This document shows positions 1-10,554 of a stretch of 44,330 bases of DNA, piece by piece. Location of the stretch: NCBI GenBank assembly GCA_001604035.1, contig LVAK01000044.1:1-44330 (forward strand), in the 5' to 3' direction. Numbering within the stretch: the first letter of the stretch is position 1; every line of letters begins with the position of its first letter. The notes below the pieces were generated by a model. It had not been told where the DNA came from and did not search any database. It saw nothing but the letters and a program-made list of their open reading frames with translations. This DNA is from Clostridiales bacterium Firm_05 (GTDB lineage: Bacteria; Bacillota; Clostridia; Oscillospirales; Ruminococcaceae). The translations under genes and the position numbers were made by a program.

Positions 1-21
1 TTTTGCTAAAGCATTTTTATT

Positions 22-40
22 CCCCCAGTAGAACTGGGGG
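22..40. repeat. Perfect 7-bp hairpin CCCCCAG-TAGAA-CTGGGGG at the window edge
   Basis: Read directly; flanked by direct repeats GCTAAAGC at about 5-12 and 50-57. Confidence 0.6.
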
Positions 41-64
41 TTTAGTTACGCTAAAGCGCCAAAC

Positions 65-100
65 AAAAAACCGAAGCGATAAGAATCACTTCGGTTTTTT
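65..100. terminator. Putative bidirectional intrinsic terminator
   Basis: AAAAAACCGAAG ... CTTCGGTTTTTT stem with A/T runs on both sides, downstream of the minus-strand pyrB/118-465 genes. Confidence 0.75.
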
Positions 101-117
101 TATATCAAAATAACAAT

Positions 118-465
118 TTATTTCCAGAATTTTCCTTTATGGAAATTTTCGTTGCCAAGGGGAGTAGCTGTCAGTCTGAACATAACACAGCCATCCGGAC
201 AGACAATGGTTTTGGTGTATTTGCTGTCACCGCCGAGATTTTCAAGATCTCCGCCGCTCCTTACAGCCTCCATAAGAGGATAAAGCATCATCATCGTCTT
301 TGAACATATTCCGCAGCCGTCCTGATTTACAGGGCATCCATACGTACAGGTATACTTGTCGCCGATTTCTTCGCCGTTACGGCAGTAATTTTCCGTTTTT
401 TCGCCTCGCAGGAATCCTGTTACTTCAACCGTAAACTCGTATTCCTCTGCATACCATTTCTTCAT
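118..465 (-). CDS. Small Cys-rich protein, TIGR04076-like
   Basis: 115-aa ORF with CPDG and several Cys; ATGA overlap with the pyrB stop (462-465). Confidence 0.7.
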   Translation of the reverse strand: MKKWYAEEYEFTVEVTGFLRGEKTENYCRNGEEIGDKYTCTYGCPVNQDGCGICSKTMMMLYPLMEAVRSGGDLENLGGDSKYTKTIVCPDGCVMFRLTATPLGNENFHKGKFWK

Positions 466-1544
466 ATCAGCTTTCTCTCGTCACAGTACTCGCATTCAAG
501 AAGCGTCTGATCACCGCTTGAACGGAAGCTCTTAGGAAGATAATGCTCATGATTAGTTATACATCTCGGATTATCACAGCACACACCTGCATAAACCTTT
601 CCTTTAAGAGTTTCAGATGATTTTTTCTCGTTCAGTATAGTGAGGATAAGTGCCATACGTACAAATACACCATATTTAGCCTGAGTAAAATACTTAGCCC
701 TCGGATCATCATCCACTTCAACGGTGATCTCATCAACACGGGGCAGGGGATGCATTACGATCATATCCTGTTTAGCCAGCTGCATCTTCTTTCTGTCAAG
801 CACATATGTATTCTTCTGCGCCAGATAGTCTTCAACACTTGCAAAACGCTCCTGCTGGATACGTGTCATATAAAGCACATCAAGCTTTCCGATTGCCTCC
901 TCAAGGGTATCAACTTCTTCAAAGGAGCTTCCGTTTGCCTTGATTATATCCTTTATGTAAGCGGGCATTCTCAGTTCAGGGGTTGATATGAAGATAAATT
1001 TATTATCTGGAAACATACTGAGCGCCTTGCAAAGCGAATGAACAGTTCTTCCGTTTATAAGGTCTCCGCACATACCTACAGTAAGCCCCGAAAGTGTCTT
1101 CTTCTCTATCTTAAGAGTAAGAAGATCAGTAAGTGTCTGTGTAGGGTGGAGGTGTCCGCCATCGCCTGCATTTATTACTGAACAATCAGCGGTCAATGAA
1201 GCGGCCTTTGCAGCTCCTGCAACCGGATGACGTATAACAAGAACATCAGCATAGCTGCTTACGATCTTTGTGGTATCCTTAATCGTCTCACCTTTGGCTA
1301 CTGATGAATTTGCCGGATTATCAAAACCGATTATCTGTCCACCAAGCCTTATCATAGCAGTCTGGAATGACATCTGTGTACGAGTTGACGGTTCATAGAA
1401 AAGAGTAGCCATAACCTTTCCGTTACATTCGTGTGCAAAGCGTGCAGGATCATTCTTGATCTCCTCACCAAGCTCCACTACCTTTTTCCACCATGAAACA
1501 GGATAGTCATTCAAATCAATAAGGTGCTGATACTCTGAATGCAT
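462..1544 (-). CDS. pyrB: Aspartate carbamoyltransferase catalytic chain with C-terminal PyrI-like zinc-binding tail
   Basis: ATCase motifs (FYEPSTRTQMSFQTAM, HPTQTLTDLLT, MHPLPR); C-terminal CDNPRCITNHEHYLPKSF...LLECEYC. Confidence 0.93.
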   Translation of the reverse strand: MHSEYQHLIDLNDYPVSWWKKVVELGEEIKNDPARFAHECNGKVMATLFYEPSTRTQMSFQTAMIRLGGQIIGFDNPANSSVAKGETIKDTTKIVSSYADVLVIRHPVAGAAKAASLTADCSVINAGDGGHLHPTQTLTDLLTLKIEKKTLSGLTVGMCGDLINGRTVHSLCKALSMFPDNKFIFISTPELRMPAYIKDIIKANGSSFEEVDTLEEAIGKLDVLYMTRIQQERFASVEDYLAQKNTYVLDRKKMQLAKQDMIVMHPLPRVDEITVEVDDDPRAKYFTQAKYGVFVRMALILTILNEKKSSETLKGKVYAGVCCDNPRCITNHEHYLPKSFRSSGDQTLLECEYCDERKLI

Positions 1545-1591
1545 ATTTTTTACCTCCGTATATTATATTTGTACGCACACCAGTGCGGTAA

Positions 1592-2260
1592 TTACAGTAT
1601 CTTACTTCCGTTCACAATCATTTCAAACTGTACACCCAGAAATGCTGAAGCTCTGCGGCAAAGAAGCATACGCTCCATAAATATCTCAAAATACTCCATC
1701 ACGGAAGATATTTCAGTATCTATTTTCAGTTCAAGTATGATCGATCTCTTATCTTCGCTGAACGAAACTTCAGAATGTTCAACTGCGTAGTTAACTCTGT
1801 CATGGATATCAAATGTCAGAAAATCAGTGTTTCTGACTCTTGTTCTGCGGACATCAGTTTTATCGCCTATGATAAGTGCTGCAGAGATAGGATCAAGCGG
1901 AAGACCAGTACTTTCGTCATGATTTCCGATAGCTGAAATAACAGAGCAGATCTCTGCAGCAGGCATACTGAGATTATCAAGAAGCCTGAAAGCCATTACA
2001 GCACCGCTCTGAGCATGGTCTATGCGGTTGATGACATTGCCGATATCATGCATTATGGAGGCAATGCGTGCAAGCTCAACTGTTCTTTCATCGTAACCCA
2101 GCGTAGTCAGTATCAAGCTGGAAGTCGCTGCAACACGCTCAACATGAGCAAAGGAATGTTCAGTATACCCCTGAGCTTCAAGCGCTTTGTCTGCACGCCG
2201 GATATATTCCATGATATCCGGATTCTGTTTTATGTATTTGTAAGTAACTATACTTGGCAT
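1592..2260 (-). CDS. HD-domain hydrolase
   Basis: HD signature H..R...IMHDIGN; 222 aa. Confidence 0.8.
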   Translation of the reverse strand: MPSIVTYKYIKQNPDIMEYIRRADKALEAQGYTEHSFAHVERVAATSSLILTTLGYDERTVELARIASIMHDIGNVINRIDHAQSGAVMAFRLLDNLSMPAAEICSVISAIGNHDESTGLPLDPISAALIIGDKTDVRRTRVRNTDFLTFDIHDRVNYAVEHSEVSFSEDKRSIILELKIDTEISSVMEYFEIFMERMLLCRRASAFLGVQFEMIVNGSKIL

Positions 2261-2269
2261 GATCTCTCC

Positions 2270-4141
2270 TTAATATTCGCCGTTATTTTCAAAATATACC
2301 TTATACCACACAAGGAAAATGAACACTGTCCAGATCTTACGGCTGTTGTCAGCTTTTCCTTCACGGTGATCATCAAGCAGTTTGATAAGAGGTGCGGTAC
2401 GGAAGAACTCCTTTGCGCTATCACTCTCAAAAGCTGTGCGGACAATATTATAATACTTATCCTCCTTGAGCCATACTCTTATCGGAACAGGGAAGCCCAG
2501 TTTCTTCTTTGCAGCAGTTTTGGCAGTCTGCTTAGGAGTATCCTTCTTTGCAGCAAGACGCATTGCGTACTTTGTTATGTACTTTGTCTCATCTGTGCCT
2601 TTATTGTGAGTTACTCTGTACTTTGTCGGGATCTTTTCAGCCATGGCCATTATCTCTTTGTCAAGGAACGGCACACGCAGCTCCAGAGAATTAGCCATAC
2701 TCATCTTATCGGCCTTAAGCAGGATATCACCTGCCATCCACATATGCAGATCGAGATACTGCATTTTGGTCACATCGTCCTTGTCACTGACATTTTTGTA
2801 GAAAGGACTTGTAAGCACAGTTGGATCAGGTGCAGATGTAGTTATATTGAGTATTTCTCTTCTCTGCTCGGGGGTGAACATATAGGCATTTCCGATAAAA
2901 CGCTCCTCAACGTCACGGCCTTTTCTCACAAAGAAGTTTACACCTCTTTTAGCTGGAAGCTTTGCAGCAACATTACCGATACCTCTTCTGATGATACGGG
3001 GAAGCTTATCGTACAGAGTTCCGTCCGGATCGCTGTAAACATTATATCCGCCGAATATCTCATCTGCTCCCTCACCGGAAAGAACTACTTTAAGCTTTTC
3101 AGAAGCTATATTGCAGACGAAATACAACGCTACTGCTGAAGGATCAGCAAGAGGTTCGTCCATATGATACTGTATCATTGAAAGGCTGTTCCAGTAATCT
3201 TCAGGGGATATGACCTTGCTTGTATTTTCCTTGCCGATAGCTTTGGAGAAGTTCTTAGCCCATCCGATCTCGTTGTATTTCTCGTCATTTCCGAAACCAA
3301 CTGTAAATGTCTTGTCAACATCTGCAACGGCAGCAACATAGCTTGAATCCACACCGCTGGACAGGAATGATCCGACTTCAACATCAGCTATTTTGTGAGC
3401 TTCAACAGAATCATGGAAGGTATCGGAGATCTTATTAACCCATTCCTTCAATGAAGGGCTTTCATCTGCTTCAAAATGAACATCCCAATATTTTGTGATC
3501 GAAAGCTTGCCGTCTTTAAGCTTGAAATAATGTGCAGGTGGAAGCTTGTAGACGTTCTTGAAGAATGTCTCGGCAGCAGGGGAGTACTGGAAAGTAAGAT
3601 AGTTCTCAAGTGCTGCTGTATTCAGCTCTTTTTTAAAGGCCGGATGTGGCAAAAAGCTCTTGATCTCTGAACCAAACATGAACGTACCATCCATAAGAGC
3701 ATAATACATCGGCTTTATACCAAAGAAGTCACGGGCTCCGAACAATTCCTTGGTATTTTTGTTCCAGATAACAAATGAGAACATTCCTCTGAGCATATTC
3801 AGAAGCTTTTCACCATATTCCTCATAGCCGTGTATAAGAACTTCTGTATCTGTATTGGTAGAAAATGTATGTCCGGCAGCAGCCAGCTTTTCTCTAATCT
3901 CCTTATAGTTGTATATCTCACCGTTAAAAACTATAACAAGGGATCGATCCTCGTTGAATATCGGCTGATTGCCCTGAGAGCTGATATCGATTATACTCAG
4001 TCTGCGGTGACCAAGAGCAATATCCTCATCGATGTATTTTCCCTCAGCGTCCGGACCTCTGTGACGTATTCTGTCCATCATTTTTCCGAGCACTGCATCT
4101 GAATCGTCTATTTTATTTGTAAAGCCTACGATTCCGCACAT
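2270..4141 (-). CDS. asnB: Asparagine synthase (glutamine-hydrolysing)
   Basis: N-terminal MCGIVGF class-II GATase, synthase motif SSGVDSSYVA, LSGEGADEIFGGY. Confidence 0.95.
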   Translation of the reverse strand: MCGIVGFTNKIDDSDAVLGKMMDRIRHRGPDAEGKYIDEDIALGHRRLSIIDISSQGNQPIFNEDRSLVIVFNGEIYNYKEIREKLAAAGHTFSTNTDTEVLIHGYEEYGEKLLNMLRGMFSFVIWNKNTKELFGARDFFGIKPMYYALMDGTFMFGSEIKSFLPHPAFKKELNTAALENYLTFQYSPAAETFFKNVYKLPPAHYFKLKDGKLSITKYWDVHFEADESPSLKEWVNKISDTFHDSVEAHKIADVEVGSFLSSGVDSSYVAAVADVDKTFTVGFGNDEKYNEIGWAKNFSKAIGKENTSKVISPEDYWNSLSMIQYHMDEPLADPSAVALYFVCNIASEKLKVVLSGEGADEIFGGYNVYSDPDGTLYDKLPRIIRRGIGNVAAKLPAKRGVNFFVRKGRDVEERFIGNAYMFTPEQRREILNITTSAPDPTVLTSPFYKNVSDKDDVTKMQYLDLHMWMAGDILLKADKMSMANSLELRVPFLDKEIMAMAEKIPTKYRVTHNKGTDETKYITKYAMRLAAKKDTPKQTAKTAAKKKLGFPVPIRVWLKEDKYYNIVRTAFESDSAKEFFRTAPLIKLLDDHREGKADNSRKIWTVFIFLVWYKVYFENNGEY

Positions 4142-4213
4142 ATAATAATAACCTCCGATTTATTGAATTGATCCCACATTATATAACGGCATATTCAAGT
4201 TTATACCTTAAAT

Positions 4214-4242
4214 ATTATACTACATCCGCTGATGTTTTGCAA
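4214..4242 (-). promoter_or_regulatory. Putative sigma-A promoter of asnB (TTGCAA-17-TATAAT)
   Basis: -35 at 4237-4242, -10 at 4214-4219, 17-bp spacer, minus strand. Confidence 0.6.
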
Positions 4243-4294
4243 CAGAAATCGAAAAAATTATATACCAATTTTTTTAACTAAAAGAGTAGAGGAG

Positions 4295-5284
4295 TTACCT
4301 CTTCTTTTTTCCCTGACTTATATCCGCAAGCGGATTTGACTCAACCGCCTTCCGGACATTTTCATCATTAAGATGGGTATATATCTCTGTTGTTGATATA
4401 TTGGCATGACCAAGCAGCTCCTTCAGTTGAAGAACATCTGCATCACCATACTGATACATCAGCGTTGCGGCAGTGTGTCTGAGCTTGTGCGTCGTTATAC
4501 CTTTGCCGTCAAGACCGGCTTTTTCAAGTGTTGATTCTACTATCTGCTGCACACGGCGCTTGGATATGCGATGATTCTGATTACTTATAAAAAGTGCCGG
4601 TTCATTTTCAGCAGCTTTTACGCTCCTTCTTACTTCAAGATATTTGTTAATAGCATCTACACAGGCTTTATTAAGATAAACAGTACGCTTTTTGCTGCCT
4701 TTACCGATAACTTCCATACGGTTCTCATAAAAATCGATATCCCTTATATTTATTCCGACAAGCTCACTGAGACGCATACCACAGTTCAGGAATAATGTAA
4801 TGATACAGTAGTCACGCTTGGAATCTGTGCTATCAGAGGCTTCAAGCAAGCGCAGACTTTCATCCAAGGAAAGAAATTTAGGCCTTGCAGATTTCGGTGT
4901 TCTTACATCAAGTTCCTTGCATGGATCCTTATCTATAAGATGAGCAACACGATCCATATACTTAAAAAAGCTTCTCAGCGAAGATATCTTCCTGTAGCGT
5001 GAGCGTTCAAGATTCTTACGTTCGTCTGCGGCAAAAAATATAAAATTGTATATATCAGATACAGTTATTTTCCTGATATCCTCAGCAGTCATTTTACTGA
5101 TATCAACACTGCTTATATCAGCTGCATTTGCTCCGTCTGTACGGTTACAGATATACTTCAGGAATAATCTTGTGTCCATATAGTATTCCTCAATAGTTCT
5201 CTGTGCAAGCATTTTGACTACTTTAAGGTGCATAATATAATCATTCAGGAACTCCGGATTCTCTGAACTGTTCAGATTCAACAT
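4295..5284 (-). CDS. Tyrosine recombinase, XerC/XerD/XerS-like
   Basis: LFLNCGMRLSEL, THKLRHTAATLMYQYG, LLGHANISTTEIYTH motifs. Confidence 0.9.
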   Translation of the reverse strand: MLNLNSSENPEFLNDYIMHLKVVKMLAQRTIEEYYMDTRLFLKYICNRTDGANAADISSVDISKMTAEDIRKITVSDIYNFIFFAADERKNLERSRYRKISSLRSFFKYMDRVAHLIDKDPCKELDVRTPKSARPKFLSLDESLRLLEASDSTDSKRDYCIITLFLNCGMRLSELVGINIRDIDFYENRMEVIGKGSKKRTVYLNKACVDAINKYLEVRRSVKAAENEPALFISNQNHRISKRRVQQIVESTLEKAGLDGKGITTHKLRHTAATLMYQYGDADVLQLKELLGHANISTTEIYTHLNDENVRKAVESNPLADISQGKKKR

Positions 5285-5309
5285 TTCATTCCCCCTCGCT
5301 TTTTATCTC

Positions 5310-5343
5310 AAAGTTTCACCAAACTTTCATTTGGTGCAACTTT
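5310..5343. promoter_or_regulatory. dif-like imperfect inverted repeat in the recombinase leader
   Basis: AAAGTTTCACCAAA-CTTTCA-TTTGGTGCAACTTT: 13/14 matching arms with a 6-bp centre. Confidence 0.6.
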
Positions 5344-5365
5344 ATCACCGTAATTCTATGGTATT

Positions 5366-5394
5366 ATTATATCACCTTTTTAATGCATGGTCAA
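5366..5394 (-). promoter_or_regulatory. Putative promoter of the tyrosine recombinase (TTGACC-17-TATAAT)
   Basis: -35 at 5389-5394, -10 at 5366-5371. Confidence 0.65.
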
Positions 5395-5418
5395 CATTAT
5401 AGGAACTTCTGAAATATT

Positions 5419-5450
5419 AAAACCTCCCTGGAGATTACCAAGGAGGTTTT
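5419..5450 (-). terminator. Intrinsic terminator downstream of copA
   Basis: AAAACCTCC ... GGAGGTTTT stem immediately after the stop codon. Confidence 0.65.
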
Positions 5451-5452
5451 AA

Positions 5453-7966
5453 TCATTTGATACCTATATATTTATATCCCGCTTTTACAACAGCATTTTT
5501 CAAAGCCTTAGCATCAACATTTCCTGACACTAAGATAACCGCAGTTCCTTTTTTATGATCTGTAGCTGCGCTGTCTACAAACGGAAGCTCTTCAAGAGCT
5601 TTTTTTACTCGTGCTTCACAGTGACCGCACATCATACCTTTTATTATTACTGTATGAGTTCCTGAACGTTCAATATCATCCGGGGTTTCATTGTGGCTAT
5701 AGATCTTTTTATCCTTTGCCGGATCATGCAGCCTGAACAGATTAAGTCTCAAAGCATTAGTTACCACACAGAAGCTTGACAAACTCATCGCTGCTGCGCC
5801 AAACATCGGATTAAGCTCCCAGCCGAAAAGCTTGATATAAACTCCGGCTGCCAACGGGATGCCTATAACATTATATATAAATGCCCAGAACAAATTTTCG
5901 TGTATATTCCTTAGCGTTGCACGGCTCAGACGAATAGCTGCCGGAACGTCTGTTAGCTTGCTTTTCATCAGAACTACATCTGCTGCATCTATAGCTACAT
6001 CCGCACCAGCACCTATTGCTATACCTATATCAGCACTGGTAAGCGCCGGAGCATCATTTATACCATCTCCGACCATGGCTGTCGGACCAAGCTTTCTGAG
6101 TCTTCGTATCACGGCTTCTTTGCCGTCCGGCTTCACATCTGCTATAACTTCGTCTACACCTGCTTGTCTGCCTACTGCATTGGCTGTACGTTCGTTATCT
6201 CCGGTGAGCATTATAACTCGTATGCCCATATTGCGTAATTGACGTATCGCTTCAGGACTTCCATCCTTTATGGTATCAGCTACTGCTATAACGCCGTCAA
6301 GCTTGCCGTTCCTTGCAAAATACAGTGGAGTTTTGCCATTGGCAGCAATTTCTTCTGTAATTGTCTTTATATCCTCAGATATGCTGAGCTTACTGCTTAT
6401 AAAATCGTAATTGCCTCCCAGGAGCTCTTCATTGCTGATAGTTCCTGAAAGTCCGTTACCTGATATCGCCTTGAAACCATTAACTTCATATGGATTTATT
6501 CCATGCTCATTTCCATACATTATTACAGCTTTAGCAAGCGGATGCTCACTTTTCGCTTCAAGTGAGACTGCTGTCATCAGTAATTCCTTTTCAGTTGTTC
6601 CGCTGCATGGTATTACATCTGTAACACGAGGTTCACCTCTGGTTATGGTACCCGTTTTATCAAGTGCAACAACTGCAACTTTTCCCGTCTCTTCCAGTGA
6701 TACAGCAGTTTTGAAAAGAATACCGTTCTTTGCGCCAACGCCGCTTCCGACCATTATTGCGACCGGTGTTGCAAGTCCGAGCGCACAGGGACAGCTTATA
6801 ACAAGTACGGATATAGCTCTTGCAAGTGAAAATCCGATCGTTCTGCCCAACACCAGCCATACAGCAAAAGTGACACAGGCAACGCCTATTACAGCCGGGA
6901 CAAATATGCCTGACACCTTATCGGCGATCTTGGCTATAGGTGCTTTGGTAGCAGCTGCATCACTCACCATTTTAATGATCTGTGAAAGTGTTGTATCTTC
7001 GCCGACTCTTTTAGCTTCACAGCGTATAAACCCGGATTGATTGAGCGTCGCAGATGATACTGTATCCCCTGCTGTTTTATCCACAGGTATACTCTCTCCT
7101 GTAAGTGCTGACTCGTTGACTGCTGTTTCTCCGTCAATGACTATTCCGTCAACAGGAATATTCTCGCCAGGCCTCACAACAAAAATATCACCTTTTTTTA
7201 CCTGATCTATCGGAATAGTCTGCTCCTCCCCTGCTATAATTACATTTGCGGTTTTAGGAGCAAGCTTCATTAGGCTTTTTAATGCATCAGTGGTTTTACC
7301 CTTTGATCTCGCTTCAAGCATTTTGCCGACAGTAATGAGTGTGAGTATCATCGCCGCAGATTCAAAGTATAAACCGTGCATATACCCTCTTACAGCATCC
7401 ATATCATTATTCATCTGTGCATCGGTCATGGCAAACAACGACCATGTACTGTAGACAAACGATGCCATTGAACCAAGCGCTACAAGTGTATCCATATTAG
7501 GTGATCGTCGGATAAGGCCCTTGAATCCATTTATGAAGAACTTCTGATTTATAACCATCACAATTGCCGCAAGCAGCATCTGCGCTATACCGATCATTAT
7601 ATGATTTCCATCCATAAATGACGGCAGAGGAAGATCAAGCATATTGTGTCCCATAGAAATATACATAAGCACAATAAGAAAGCCAATGGATGCTATCAGT
7701 CTTTTTTTCATAAGCGGAGTCTCTGTATCTTTCAATGGTTCTTCACTGACTGTGTCTACGGAAACACCATTTTTCAGTGAAGCACCATAACCTGCGTCCT
7801 TTACCGCCTGAATGATCGCACTGTCAGGAAATGTACCTTCAACGCCCATTGAATTTGTAAGAAGACTTACCGAACATGATGTTACGCCTTCAACTGACGA
7901 AACTGCCTTTTCTATCCTGGCACTGCAAGCTGCACATGACATTCCGGTAACATTATATTGCTTCAT
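5453..7966 (-). CDS. copA: Copper-translocating P1B-type ATPase with N- and C-terminal HMA domains
   Basis: GMSCAACSAR and GMMCGHCEAR metal sites, CPC (SCPCALGLATP), DKTGTITRGEP, GDGINDAPAL. Start chosen at MKQYNV, behind GGAGGG. Confidence 0.95.
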   Translation of the reverse strand: MKQYNVTGMSCAACSARIEKAVSSVEGVTSCSVSLLTNSMGVEGTFPDSAIIQAVKDAGYGASLKNGVSVDTVSEEPLKDTETPLMKKRLIASIGFLIVLMYISMGHNMLDLPLPSFMDGNHIMIGIAQMLLAAIVMVINQKFFINGFKGLIRRSPNMDTLVALGSMASFVYSTWSLFAMTDAQMNNDMDAVRGYMHGLYFESAAMILTLITVGKMLEARSKGKTTDALKSLMKLAPKTANVIIAGEEQTIPIDQVKKGDIFVVRPGENIPVDGIVIDGETAVNESALTGESIPVDKTAGDTVSSATLNQSGFIRCEAKRVGEDTTLSQIIKMVSDAAATKAPIAKIADKVSGIFVPAVIGVACVTFAVWLVLGRTIGFSLARAISVLVISCPCALGLATPVAIMVGSGVGAKNGILFKTAVSLEETGKVAVVALDKTGTITRGEPRVTDVIPCSGTTEKELLMTAVSLEAKSEHPLAKAVIMYGNEHGINPYEVNGFKAISGNGLSGTISNEELLGGNYDFISSKLSISEDIKTITEEIAANGKTPLYFARNGKLDGVIAVADTIKDGSPEAIRQLRNMGIRVIMLTGDNERTANAVGRQAGVDEVIADVKPDGKEAVIRRLRKLGPTAMVGDGINDAPALTSADIGIAIGAGADVAIDAADVVLMKSKLTDVPAAIRLSRATLRNIHENLFWAFIYNVIGIPLAAGVYIKLFGWELNPMFGAAAMSLSSFCVVTNALRLNLFRLHDPAKDKKIYSHNETPDDIERSGTHTVIIKGMMCGHCEARVKKALEELPFVDSAATDHKKGTAVILVSGNVDAKALKNAVVKAGYKYIGIK

Positions 7967-8039
7967 TGCATCCCTCCAAGCATGATATATTTTATTATAA
8001 CATACTAACACATGATAATTTTATTAATTACCTGCAGCT

Positions 8040-8074
8040 AACAAAGGACGTACCTTCCTGATACGTCCTTTGTT
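8040..8074. repeat. 13-bp perfect inverted repeat between the arsC-like gene and copA
   Basis: AACAAAGGACGTA ... TACGTCCTTTGTT; possible terminator or operator. Confidence 0.7.
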
Positions 8075-8075
8075 G

Positions 8076-8426
8076 TCACTTTACAGCTTCTTCCCAGTCT
8101 TTTTCTTTAAATCCGGTCAGTACACTGCTGCCATTTATAAGAATAGGACGCTTTACAAGCATACCGTCTGTTGCAAGCAGCCGGAGCTGTTCGTCTTCGC
8201 TCATTCCCGGAAGCTTATCCTTCAATTCCATTGATCTGTAAAGCTGACCGCTTGTATTAAAAAATTTTTTAAGCGGCAGCCCGCTTTTTCCATACCATTC
8301 CTTAAGCTCGTCATATGTGGGATTCTGCTCTTTTATATCACGTATCTCATAGCTCACAGACTTACTGTCAAGCCATGCCTGAGCTTTCTTGCAAGTAGTA
8401 CATCTTGGATAACATATAAATAACAT
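8076..8426 (-). CDS. ArsC/Spx-family thioredoxin-fold protein
   Basis: CYPRCTTCKKAQAWL N-terminus, KKFFNTSG, KRPIL motif. Confidence 0.88.
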   Translation of the reverse strand: MLFICYPRCTTCKKAQAWLDSKSVSYEIRDIKEQNPTYDELKEWYGKSGLPLKKFFNTSGQLYRSMELKDKLPGMSEDEQLRLLATDGMLVKRPILINGSSVLTGFKEKDWEEAVK

Positions 8427-8438
8427 CTTTATTCCTCC

Positions 8439-10538
<2,100 letters not shown>

Positions 10539-10554
10539 TCATATGTTTTTCTTG

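Noticed and set aside
2015-3139. 374-aa plus-strand ORF
   Set aside because: Antisense to HD-hydrolase and asnB coding sequence; no recognisable domain.
4295-5284. Tyrosine recombinase as evidence of an integrated phage or genomic island
   Set aside because: No phage genes, tRNA target or att direct repeats seen nearby; surrounding genes are housekeeping, so a Xer-type role is more likely.
6411-7040. 209-aa plus-strand ORF (and 5859..6242)
   Set aside because: Antisense to copA; low-complexity Ser/Ala/Thr-rich shadow translation.
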